DNA of 61,951 bases from an uncultured bacterium. Lineage in GTDB: Bacteria; Cyanobacteriota; Vampirovibrionia; Gastranaerophilales; Gastranaerophilaceae. Where the stretch lies: NCBI GenBank assembly GCA_949296355.1, contig CASFPS010000011.1, forward strand, positions 1-61,951, read 5' to 3'. The position numbers and the translations under genes were made by a program. Below the pieces are notes generated by a model that worked only from the letters and a program-made list of their open reading frames with translations, was not told where the DNA came from and ran no database searches. This document shows positions 43,461-52,734 of this stretch, in pieces; position 1 is the first letter of the stretch; each line of letters opens with the position of its first letter.

Positions 43461-44383
43461 CAAAATACGTTGTATCCGGATATATCGGATTTGATAACTT
43501 CGGAGACGAAGCTATTGCAAGGGTTTTGACCGACAGGTTGAAAAGAGAGGGAGCGGAAAAAATTACTCTAATTTCTTCCAACCCGCAAAAAACCGCACAA
43601 ATCCACGGGGTTGAAAGCTGCGGAATGCTTGATTTCTTTAAGAGTATAAAGGAATCTGACGTTTTAATCTCCGGCGGCGGAAGCCTTTTGCAGGATGTAA
43701 CAAGCTTCAAGAGCCTCTTATATTATCTCGGGGTAATTTTTACGGCGCTTTTTTCAGGGAAAAAAGTTGAAATATATTCGCAGGGCATAGGTCCTATCCG
43801 CTCAAAAGCCGGACAAATTTTAACCCGTCTTGCGCTTAAAAACGCTTCAAAAATTTCAGTAAGAGACAAAAAATCACAGGAGCTTCTCCTGAAGTGGGGG
43901 ATTAAATCAGAGCTGGTCAAAGACCCGATTTTTAGTCTGGAGCTTCCGCACAAAAATAAAAAAGGAACCGTCGGGATTCAATTAAGGGATTTTCCGACTC
44001 TTACGGATAAATTCCTGAACGCTCTTGCGGATGAAGTTATAAAAAGATTTCCTGATAAAAAAATACAAATAATCTCTCTTCAAGACAGCATTGACCTTGA
44101 AGTATGCGAAAAATTTAAACGAATACTTTCTAAAAAAGAGCGGGAAGAAAATGTTGAAGTTTTGAGCGGGCTTTCAATCAATGAAGTTTTTGATGTGATT
44201 TCAAATCTTGAATACTTGATTGCAATGCGTTTTCACGCAAACGTTGCGGCAATAAAATCCGGCGTAAAATCTCTTGCAATAAATTATGATATCAAGATAA
44301 AAAAACTTGCGGAAGAATACAGCCTGCCGGTGATTGAATTGAATCAAACAGATTTTAGTAAAGAGTTTAACGCTCTTCAATAA
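43457..44383 (+). CDS. csaB: Polysaccharide pyruvyl transferase (CsaB)
   Basis: CsaB transfers pyruvate from PEP to a wall or outer-surface polysaccharide, creating the ketal that SLH domains bind. The 308-aa GT-B-like protein shows GYIGFDNFGDEAIARVLTDRL at its N-terminus, SGGGSLLQDVTS and YSQGIGPIRS motifs, and a C-terminal IAMRFHANVAAIKSG. Its substrate polymer in this organism is unknown. The presence of SLH-1 and SLH-2 in the same window supports the link, though the gene is co-transcribed with eda-kdgK. Confidence 0.92.
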   Translation: MTKYVVSGYIGFDNFGDEAIARVLTDRLKREGAEKITLISSNPQKTAQIHGVESCGMLDFFKSIKESDVLISGGGSLLQDVTSFKSLLYYLGVIFTALFSGKKVEIYSQGIGPIRSKAGQILTRLALKNASKISVRDKKSQELLLKWGIKSELVKDPIFSLELPHKNKKGTVGIQLRDFPTLTDKFLNALADEVIKRFPDKKIQIISLQDSIDLEVCEKFKRILSKKEREENVEVLSGLSINEVFDVISNLEYLIAMRFHANVAAIKSGVKSLAINYDIKIKKLAEEYSLPVIELNQTDFSKEFNALQ

Positions 44384-44386
44384 ATA

Positions 44387-44416
44387 GAGTTGAAAAGATT
44401 GAAATCTTTCCAACTC
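44387..44416. terminator. Hairpin between csaB and the M49-like gene
   Basis: A 14-bp stem GAGTTGAAAAGATT / AATCTTTCCAACTC with a 2-nt loop and one G-T pair separates two converging genes. The T run is weak on both strands, so it is a probable rather than a sure terminator. Confidence 0.6.
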
Positions 44417-44441
44417 ATATTTATATAAGTAAAAACTTTAA

Positions 44442-46343
44442 TTACCCTTCTGCAAGCAGCTTGTCTGCAAGCGGAGATTCAACTTTTCCGTTAAGAGTTT
44501 TGGAAACTTTTTTGATATTATCCGCCATAGTCTGCATTTCAGGCGTCCAGACAAAATTATCCATAACGTATTTTTCGCCTTTAGAAAAATCACCCTTCAT
44601 CTGAACCTGAATAATTTCTTCGAGCATTTTTCTTGCCGTAGGAACCATTTTGTCTATATTAACGTTCAGAATTCCGTCCGGTGTAATTTCCATTGCGCCT
44701 TCTTTGATGAAATAATAATTCTGCATAACCGAGCGGACTCTATGCGCCTGACTCAAAGTAGGTTTTGATGTCATCATATTGTCAGCTGCATACGTCACAA
44801 TAATCTGATTTCTCTGCTCCGGAGTGTACATGCCGGCTTCCGTTAAGATATCAAGCATTGCAAGAGAGACCATATCAGCTTTATTTTCTTCAATAATTGA
44901 TTTATATTTGCCTAATCCTTCCGTACCGGATTTTGGACCTAAAGAGTGACCGTTTTCGTGTCCGACAGTGAACCAGTGGTCAGCTTCGTCGTTGTAGTAT
45001 TTATGCAAATCCGGATTGAGTGTCGCATTCAACCTCTTTCTCATTTTTTCTCTGGCATCATCTGATGTTATCAAACGGATTTGTCTGTGGTAAACATTTC
45101 TTCTTCCGCCGTCTAATTCTTTTATAGACAATTTATCGTCGTTCGGAAGATTTTCAGCAAGAGTAATTCCCGCTCTGAATTCTCCGACATCACCTGTTAC
45201 CGCAACTAAATCCGCATCAACCATTGTCTGTTTGGAATCCTTGCTGTCAGGAGTAATATTCTGGATATAATCGTCTTTGAACGGCATATTTTGAGCCATA
45301 AGAGGAAGAAATCTTTTTACATTCAAAATAGCTTCCGTTCCTTTTTTGTTAATGATTCCGACTCTGCCGCCGAGAAAATCTTTAGCAGTCGGCACTATTC
45401 CGTTCTCATCAAGAAGTTTTTTAAGTTCCGGATTTTCTACAACTGTTTCAGTTAATTCATCAGAATAATTTTCTCTTGTGATGGTAAATTCCAGAGGCGT
45501 GTCCTGAAGAGTTGCCCATTTTTTATCAGCATAAGCGTCAAGCATCGGGTCGGCTGTTCTAAGCGCTTTTGCCTGCAAAATTAAAAACTCGTTAAAATCA
45601 GAGTTTGTTGAAGTCTCTGCCGCTTTTTCAAGTTCTGACGCCATATATGCAAAATCGTCTTTGAATTTGTCAACATAATCCGTTGCAACAAGTTCATTCC
45701 CGACTCTTTCAACAACGGAGCGCTGGTTAAGTATTTTTGCTACATCGTCAACCTTGCCGTTTTTGAGCATATTAATTAAAATCTGATGAAATTCTTCTTT
45801 CTCCAAATCCTGCGGATACACGCCTTTGCCCGGTCTTTCCGAAACACCTTTAGCCAGTTCAATCATATTGCTTTCTCTATCAAGAGAGCAGACACCTTTT
45901 TGCGCGTCGAAAAGAATTTTTGTTAACTCTGCTTTTTTATTTCCTTTAGCAATTTCAGATTCAAGATATTCCTTGAAAGGCAGGTTGTTTGGATTATCAA
46001 GCTGCATATTTACTTTATCCAATACTGCAGCAGCCTTAACAAGGTGCTTCAAAGCTTCTTTATCTCCCTCAGAAAGTTCCAAATATTCAGGAGCGTCGAC
46101 CGCAAGCATTTTTTTGGTAGTCAGATAATCTTTGTGTGTTCTTTTTTCCAACTCTTCCATAGAAAGATTCATTTCATAATCTTTTTTATTAATATTCACA
46201 TTATTAATCATACTCATCTTATCAAGCTCCTTTACTAACTTATTTTCATCAGGACTTATATCCGTTTTTGAATCGGATTTTTTGGATTTATTTTTAAAAT
46301 TAATAGCAAAATTACTTATATTGTTAATCGGGTTAATATTCAT
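44442..46343 (-). CDS. Dipeptidyl-peptidase III-like (M49) protein with INFKN motif
   Basis: The 633-aa protein carries VGHENGHSLGP (His462, Glu463, His466) and IIEENKADM (485-491), the spacing and residues of the M49 zinc site. M49 normally has HExxGH; here the motif is one residue shorter (HENGH), a form known from a few bacterial members. Length fits M49 (~600-700). DPP III removes dipeptides from peptide N-termini in the cytosol. The N-terminal 20 residues are Asn-rich and include NFAINFKN, the Phe-centred motif of this genome. It is monocistronic. Confidence 0.72.
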   Translation of the reverse strand: MNINPINNISNFAINFKNKSKKSDSKTDISPDENKLVKELDKMSMINNVNINKKDYEMNLSMEELEKRTHKDYLTTKKMLAVDAPEYLELSEGDKEALKHLVKAAAVLDKVNMQLDNPNNLPFKEYLESEIAKGNKKAELTKILFDAQKGVCSLDRESNMIELAKGVSERPGKGVYPQDLEKEEFHQILINMLKNGKVDDVAKILNQRSVVERVGNELVATDYVDKFKDDFAYMASELEKAAETSTNSDFNEFLILQAKALRTADPMLDAYADKKWATLQDTPLEFTITRENYSDELTETVVENPELKKLLDENGIVPTAKDFLGGRVGIINKKGTEAILNVKRFLPLMAQNMPFKDDYIQNITPDSKDSKQTMVDADLVAVTGDVGEFRAGITLAENLPNDDKLSIKELDGGRRNVYHRQIRLITSDDAREKMRKRLNATLNPDLHKYYNDEADHWFTVGHENGHSLGPKSGTEGLGKYKSIIEENKADMVSLAMLDILTEAGMYTPEQRNQIIVTYAADNMMTSKPTLSQAHRVRSVMQNYYFIKEGAMEITPDGILNVNIDKMVPTARKMLEEIIQVQMKGDFSKGEKYVMDNFVWTPEMQTMADNIKKVSKTLNGKVESPLADKLLAEG

Positions 46344-46408
46344 AGCTTGATTATAACATAAAATAAAACATTGAAAAAACGTAAAAATATGTTAGAATAA
46401 TGATATAG

Positions 46409-46447
46409 GGAAAAGACCTCAAGAGGTCGCACTCTCTTAAGGTCTTT
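46409..46447 (-). terminator. Terminator of the 20-aa peptide transcript
   Basis: A 13-bp stem AAGACCTCAAGAG / CTCTTAAGGTCTT (one G-T-type mismatch) with an 8-nt loop, followed by TTTT on the minus strand, ends a short transcript that starts near 46602. Confidence 0.8.
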
Positions 46448-46467
46448 CTTAACTTCCCTGTATGGTT

Positions 46468-46530
46468 TTATATTTTTGAGGCTACTATTATCGCAAATAC
46501 AAGTAATAGTAGCTTTATTAATATATCCAT
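46468..46530 (-). CDS. 20-aa hydrophobic peptide, candidate type I toxin
   Basis: The frame encodes MDILIKLLLLVFAIIVASKI: an acidic/basic tip, a 14-residue hydrophobic helix and a Ser-Lys end, a shape typical of Ibs/Fst-like membrane toxins. GGAGG lies 8 nt before the ATG, a near-perfect ribosome site. The ~195-nt mRNA has a TATAAT at 46614-46609 and a terminator. An upstream CCTCCTCC (46573-46580 region) is complementary to the ribosome site, and 46588-46595 pairs perfectly (8 bp) with 46453-46460 after the stop, as in 5'-3' locked toxin mRNAs. Toxicity is an inference; an antisense RNA has not been identified. Confidence 0.6.
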   Translation of the reverse strand: MDILIKLLLLVFAIIVASKI

Positions 46531-46608
46531 ACTTTCACCTCCTTTCCACTTTTGTCCCTTAACTCGTGTGTTGGAGGAGGCATTCTTCAGGGAAGCTTAC
46601 CCGGAATG

Positions 46609-46614
46609 ATTATA
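46609..46614 (-). promoter_or_regulatory. -10 box of the peptide transcript
   Basis: A perfect TATAAT on the minus strand with a weak TAGAAT-like -35 at 17 bp would start a transcript near 46602, about 70 nt before the peptide ATG. Confidence 0.5.
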
Positions 46615-46654
46615 TCAGAAAATATATTAAAATTCTATATATTTTAATTAAAAA

Positions 46655-47240
46655 TGCAGTCAGTAGTATGGAGCTTGCTCCACAAGAAATCTAACCTATC
46701 ATTAGGGGTAAATGAATTTTTTAACAGTGACCAAGTGATCAAGAAGGGGGGCTGGTGACTAAGTGACTGAAAATATAAAAATTGTAGTGTGGAGCTTGCT
46801 CCACAAGTAGGTCTGGTTTTACCTGACAATAACTAAATAAAAATGGATTGCCACGACCCTGACGGGTCTCGCAATGACAGCAAACTTGGAAGTCAGCCAA
46901 TAAACTTGCCGTCATTCAGAGCCCGACAGCAATTCAGGGGCGAAGAATCTCTTTAACTGGTGAATAGTGAGGAGTGAATAGTGAATAGAAAATTTTTACA
47001 GAAGTTATAGAGATTCTTCGGGCTTACGCCCTCTGAATGACGGCACTTTGGTAAGTCTCAATACCAGCCCAATGTATTTTCCCCAGACCTGTATTTTTCC
47101 TTAGTCACTCAGTCACTTAATCACTCAGTCACCTGCAAAATACATTTACCCCCGCAATGACGCTAAACTTGTAGGTTTACTTCATGACTAAAATACATTT
47201 ACCCCTCTGAATGACGGAATAAATTCTATTCACTATTCAC
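46655..47240. repeat. Intergenic block of dispersed palindromic repeats
   Basis: No gene is supported. It contains two TGGAGCTTGCTCCACAAG palindromes (46671, 46790), GTGACTAAGTGACTGA octamers (46725-46770), GGATTGCCACGACCCTGACG..CGCAATGACAG (46845-46880), GTGAATAGTGAGGAGTGAATAG runs, GGGCTTACGCCC, and GGGGTAAATG complements up to the mraY 3' end. Confidence 0.8.
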
Positions 47241-47251
47241 CAAAAAGAATC

Positions 47252-48211
47252 TTAAAGCATAAAATTCAAAACAACAGCCAGTATTGACAAAATCAATGAA
47301 ACAAGAGTAAATTCTTTGACTATCCTTATCTCTGAATGCCCGCAAAGCTCAAAGTGGTGATGAATCGGAGACATTTTGAAAATTCTTTTGCCGGTGAGTT
47401 TAAAACTCGTTACCTGCAAGATTACAGAAAGGGTTTCCATAACAAAAACACCGCCGAAAAGAGCAAGCAGAAGCTCACATCTTCCGATAACGGCAAGAGT
47501 TCCCAGCAGTCCGCCAAGCGCCAGAGAGCCGGTATCTCCCATAAATACCTGAGCTTTTGGTTTGTTGTATTTTAAAAATCCGATTAACGCGCCGATAACC
47601 GTTGCAGCAACAATAGCCGCCGCATTATGCCCGTCGGTAAATGCAAGAAAACCGCATGCAGCAAAAGCAGGAATTCCTGTTGAAGCTGCAAGACCGTCAA
47701 GTCCGTCAGTCAGATTGTAGGCATTAGAAGCCCCTGTTACAACAAAAACAGTAAAAAGAGGATATAAAATTCCCAAATCAAAAGTATGCGCCCCGAGAGT
47801 TATAACTGTTCCGTAAGTCTGCATTGCATAAACAGTCGGAATAAGGGCAATTAGAATTTGTCTTACAAGTTTTCCGCGCGGACTTAAACCTTTATTTTCA
47901 TGCCCTTTAATCTTTAAATAATCATCCTGCAGACCGGCAAGCGCCATAAAAAGAAATGTTATCAAAATTATCCATGCAGAATTATCCATCTGCTGATCCA
48001 TAAGAAGAGTAATAACCGATGATATAATGATTGCAAGTACAATAAAGACCCCGCCCGTTGTAGGTGTTCCCGCTTTCTTGGCGTGTTCCTCCGGCGCAAC
48101 ATCAAGAATATACTGACCGATTGTTTTTCTTCTCAAAAAATCAATATACGGAACGCCAAATAATAAACATAACACCATACTCATCAGCAATGCCACCGCA
48201 AGCATTATCAT
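47252..48211 (-). CDS. mraY: Phospho-N-acetylmuramoyl-pentapeptide transferase
   Basis: MraY makes lipid I from UDP-MurNAc-pentapeptide and undecaprenyl phosphate. The 319-aa protein has about ten transmembrane helices and the family motifs: EEHAKKAGTPTTGG, the Asp pair in AGLQDDYLKI, NLTDGLDGLA and SPIHHHFELCG. It stands alone, outside a mur/fts cluster. Confidence 0.96.
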   Translation of the reverse strand: MIMLAVALLMSMVLCLLFGVPYIDFLRRKTIGQYILDVAPEEHAKKAGTPTTGGVFIVLAIIISSVITLLMDQQMDNSAWIILITFLFMALAGLQDDYLKIKGHENKGLSPRGKLVRQILIALIPTVYAMQTYGTVITLGAHTFDLGILYPLFTVFVVTGASNAYNLTDGLDGLAASTGIPAFAACGFLAFTDGHNAAAIVAATVIGALIGFLKYNKPKAQVFMGDTGSLALGGLLGTLAVIGRCELLLALFGGVFVMETLSVILQVTSFKLTGKRIFKMSPIHHHFELCGHSEIRIVKEFTLVSLILSILAVVLNFML

Positions 48212-48267
48212 AATTACTTCTCCTTTTGTTATTCTTTTTTAAATCTTAACGCAAAAAGAATGAGAAG

Positions 48268-50019
48268 TTAAGAGTCTGCATTTTTAAAATACAGACAGTT
48301 TTGTTTTAAAATGTCATTTGAAATTTCTACAATCCGTCCGGCAAGTTCGGAATACACTCTTCTTGAAAAATGGTTGATACAGGTTGTGTAATCCTCATCT
48401 GATTTTATAAAATCAGTAAGCTCTATAATTTTAATATTATTTTGTTTTGCAAACTCTCTCACGCCAGCGTTTAAAACTTTGTGTCTTTCAGCCATATTTT
48501 CATACCCTGCCTGAACTTTGTCAGTCGGAATTTCACTTCCGAGAATCAAAACAAGATTCGTTTCCGCGCCTAAATTTTCTCTTATATATTTTAAATTACC
48601 TAAAACTGTCTCTACCGGAGGATTTCCGGCAAAAATATAATCTTTTTTAAACTCTTTTAACATCAGCAAATTGGGCGCCTTAGCTTCCTCCGGAAGCGGA
48701 GCAAGAATTTTTTCCCAATTGTTTTCATCTGTTATATCGCAATCTGCGTATCCGAAAACAACATACGCCCCGTCATGTTTGTTAATATAAAGCCCGCTAT
48801 GGGTTACAGTCAAAAGGCTCAGAAAAATTATATTGTACTTTTCATCAAAAAACTTTGTCTTAAATTCGTCTTTGTTAGGAAACGGAAAGCGGTTCGATAT
48901 TACATTCAATTTTTCCGACGAAAATTTGTGAGTCTGCTCTATAAAAGCGGTATGTGTATGGGCTAAAATATAGACAAGCTGCTTGTTCCAGTAAGGAAAT
49001 TCCGTATCAATATTGCAGTCGGAATCTATATAACTCAATGCGGAATACAAATCACAAGGACCTTTGAAAAGTATGTTTATATTATTTTCCGCCTTCGTCT
49101 CGACAGGCTTGATATCCAGATTTTCAACAATCTCTATCCAGTCAGGCGTTCCTTCAAGAATTGACGCGACTTCACCTTGAATTTCAATATCGGGTTTACC
49201 CAGATAAGAATACACAAACTGCTCTATTCCCATATTCATAATCCGGCAGGAAAACAGGAAATGAATAAGTTTATTTGTATTTTTATCTATAACGTAAAAC
49301 CCGCAAATCCCGTAGTTTCCGAACTTATCCTCAGCAATAATATACGCCGCATTATTATTTTTTATTGTCTCTTCTATATTCTCATCCCTGAACTTTGTAA
49401 AATTAAGCTGATTGGTTCTCAAAATAAGTTTTTTAATCCGCTCAATATTTTCAAGGCAGTCTGTTTTTATACAAATTTTTATTCCGCTGTCTCTCAAAAA
49501 ATCTTCATTAGAACTATTTTTAAGCGCAGCAGATTTCTTTTCAAGAATTTTATACTGCTTTAATCTTGTATGCTCAAAATCATAATCATTTACAAGATAA
49601 AGCTCTTCTGCCATTTTTGTAACGTTTTCAGGCATTGCCGTCATAATTTTCGGGCAGTAAAATTTTGCTTCATTGAGATTGGAAATATTATCGTCAATAA
49701 AAATAACGTTTTCTTCCTTCAAATTCATACTATTGATTATTTCCCTAATCCTTTCACCTTTAGGGAAATAATTAACTGACGGGAAAACAAACAAATCAAG
49801 AAGGTTCTTAAATCCGTTATTTATAAACTCTTCCTGAACCCTTGCCATATCATTTTTGGAACAGATAGAATTCATAATCCCTTTTGTAATAAGTTCCGCC
49901 ATAAACCTTATTGTTTCGGGCTTGAATTTAATCCCGCCCTCTCCGAGAGTTCCCTCCCAGAAGGTTTCGTCTAAATCCCATATAATTAATTTTGCTTTTG
50001 TTATATCGTAATTTTTCAT
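48268..50019 (-). CDS. FkbH-like HAD-IIIC protein, 583 aa
   Basis: The N-terminal ~140 residues are a HAD phosphatase-like domain: LIIWDLDETFWEGTL (DxDxT nucleophile) and NVIFIDDNISNLNEA (the acidic pair). A region resembling a GNAT fold follows (~165-290), then a C-terminal SGNH-like region with LVLILGS..and NHFSRRVYSELA. FkbH proteins load glyceryl or similar acyl units onto carrier proteins, but standalone members also occur in surface-glycan and modification loci. No carrier protein or PKS gene is near, so its role here is open. Confidence 0.8.
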   Translation of the reverse strand: MKNYDITKAKLIIWDLDETFWEGTLGEGGIKFKPETIRFMAELITKGIMNSICSKNDMARVQEEFINNGFKNLLDLFVFPSVNYFPKGERIREIINSMNLKEENVIFIDDNISNLNEAKFYCPKIMTAMPENVTKMAEELYLVNDYDFEHTRLKQYKILEKKSAALKNSSNEDFLRDSGIKICIKTDCLENIERIKKLILRTNQLNFTKFRDENIEETIKNNNAAYIIAEDKFGNYGICGFYVIDKNTNKLIHFLFSCRIMNMGIEQFVYSYLGKPDIEIQGEVASILEGTPDWIEIVENLDIKPVETKAENNINILFKGPCDLYSALSYIDSDCNIDTEFPYWNKQLVYILAHTHTAFIEQTHKFSSEKLNVISNRFPFPNKDEFKTKFFDEKYNIIFLSLLTVTHSGLYINKHDGAYVVFGYADCDITDENNWEKILAPLPEEAKAPNLLMLKEFKKDYIFAGNPPVETVLGNLKYIRENLGAETNLVLILGSEIPTDKVQAGYENMAERHKVLNAGVREFAKQNNIKIIELTDFIKSDEDYTTCINHFSRRVYSELAGRIVEISNDILKQNCLYFKNADS

Positions 50020-50039
50020 GCTTATTTAAGTTTTGCTTT

Positions 50040-50165
50040 CAGCCCAAGCTACCTACTAACCTAATTCATTTACCCCCCGCAATGATGTCGGGCTTGTAGT
50101 CTCACCTGACAACCTAAATACATTTACCCCTGCAGTCATTCAGAGGGCGTTAGCCCGACATTTAC
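50040..50165. repeat. Short repeat block after atpC
   Basis: GGGGGTAAATG-complement units, a fragment of GACGTCGGGCTTGTAGTCTC, and CATTCAGAGGGCGTTAGCCCG, all seen in other gaps. Confidence 0.75.
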
Positions 50166-50205
50166 ATAATTTTATACAAAAGCTTATTGACATATTAAAA
50201 AGAGA

Positions 50206-50604
50206 TTAGGCACCCTTATTAAGAGCGGCTTTCAGTCTTGCAAGAGAACGCGCAAGCGCTGCCTGCGCTCTATCCGCATCAATCTTTGCAGTCGCGTCCG
50301 CTAACCTTGCCTCTGCCCTGTTTTTAGCAGCATTTGCTCTTGTTACGTCAATATCACATCCGTCCTCGCAAACATCCGTAAGTATTGTTGCCGTATTGTC
50401 TTTAAACTGAAAAACACCGCCCATTGTCGCAAAGTACTTATACTTATCGCCCAATTTAGCTTTGGTAACACCGATTGCAAGCGCGGTCGTCATCGGAATA
50501 TGGTCTTTTAATATACCCATCTGACCGCTTGTCGTCTGAATAACAAGTTCATCGACTTCGCCTTCAAAAACAATTTTTTCGTGTGTAATTATTTTTAACT
50601 TCAT
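50206..50604 (-). CDS. atpC: ATP synthase epsilon subunit
   Basis: The 132-aa epsilon subunit has the N-terminal beta domain (MKLKIITHEKIVFEGEVDELVIQTTSGQMGILKDH..) and a C-terminal helical hairpin with repeated Ala/Arg. It regulates F1 rotation. It lies 87 bp after atpD, separated by octamer repeats. In cyanobacteria atpB-atpE (beta-epsilon) also form a separate operon, and the rest of the ATP synthase is not in this window. Confidence 0.94.
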   Translation of the reverse strand: MKLKIITHEKIVFEGEVDELVIQTTSGQMGILKDHIPMTTALAIGVTKAKLGDKYKYFATMGGVFQFKDNTATILTDVCEDGCDIDVTRANAAKNRAEARLADATAKIDADRAQAALARSLARLKAALNKGA

Positions 50605-50690
50605 TTTTCTAAACTCATATTCAGGTAATTAAGCAACCGTATAACAAGATTGAACTCACTTAGTCACTTAATCACTCAGTCACTTATTCA

Positions 50691-52106
<1,416 letters not shown>

Positions 52107-52425
52107 TCATCTCTCTTATTTATTATGTTCTGATTATAGCATAAAATTTCTATTTACAATAAGGGACAAATAGATAACTTGTATATCTGCAATAATTTTA
52201 ATTATTAAAATGAATCACAAATTATATAACCGGTATCCGACCCAGTTTTCACTCTGAAAAAGGTTTGTCAATACGATTTATGCACTTTTTTAACGTAAAC
52301 TTTTGTTAATTCGGATTTATTTTAATAGTCATGGGAAGCATGGGGAATTGTAAAAATTTTTCTAAATTCTTTACTTGATAAAAAGATTGGAAAATTATAC
52401 TATATACACATACCTGAAAGGAGTG

Positions 52426-52458
52426 ATGGCTACAAGACTTGGGAAGGATAAAAGATAG
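52426..52458 (+). CDS. 10-aa frame with strong ribosome site (MATRLGKDKR)
   Basis: The frame reads MATRLGKDKR and stops at TAG. AAAGGAGTG lies 5-6 nt upstream. It is too short to be sure of; it could be a leader peptide or a chance start inside a small RNA. Confidence 0.25.
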   Translation: MATRLGKDKR

Positions 52459-52662
52459 AAAAATTATACAAAACTTTTCTAAAAATTATCCGGAGGAGAA
52501 AGAGAAAAATTTAACAAATTATTTTTAATTTATTTTTGAACTTTTGACAACACAAATCAATTTATGAGAGAGACATTTACCCGGATAAAGGATTATTTTT
52601 ATCACAAATCAATATGAGATTTGAGGAATGTTAATTTTTGGGGTAGGAGATTATTGGGTTAA

Positions 52663-52698
52663 GAAGGTTTTCTATTTTTAGGAAACCTTTTTTTATTT
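52663..52698 (+). terminator. Terminator before anmK
   Basis: A stem AAGGTTTTC / GGAAACCTT with a 9-nt loop is followed by seven T. It ends the transcript of the AT-rich region. Confidence 0.8.
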
Positions 52699-52721
52699 GC
52701 TTCAAGAATAGCGCATTATGT

Positions 52722-52727
52722 TATAAT
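52722..52727 (+). promoter_or_regulatory. -10 box giving a leaderless anmK mRNA
   Basis: TATAAT lies 7 nt before the anmK ATG at 52735, so transcription would start at the A of the start codon. A TTGCTT -35 is 19 bp upstream. Confidence 0.6.
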
Positions 52728-52734
52728 TTGATTT

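Larger units (their letters stand above)
52140..52700 (+). other. AT-rich intergenic region with a short transcript signature
   Basis: No protein gene of usual length is present in this ~590-bp gap. A TATACT box near 52396 with a TTGATA upstream (15 bp) precedes a strong ribosome site (AAAGGAGTG) and an 11-codon frame at 52426. A terminator at 52663-52698 ends the region before anmK. It may hold a small regulatory RNA or leader peptide transcript; I could not match it to 6S, SRP, RNase P or tmRNA motifs. Confidence 0.4.
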
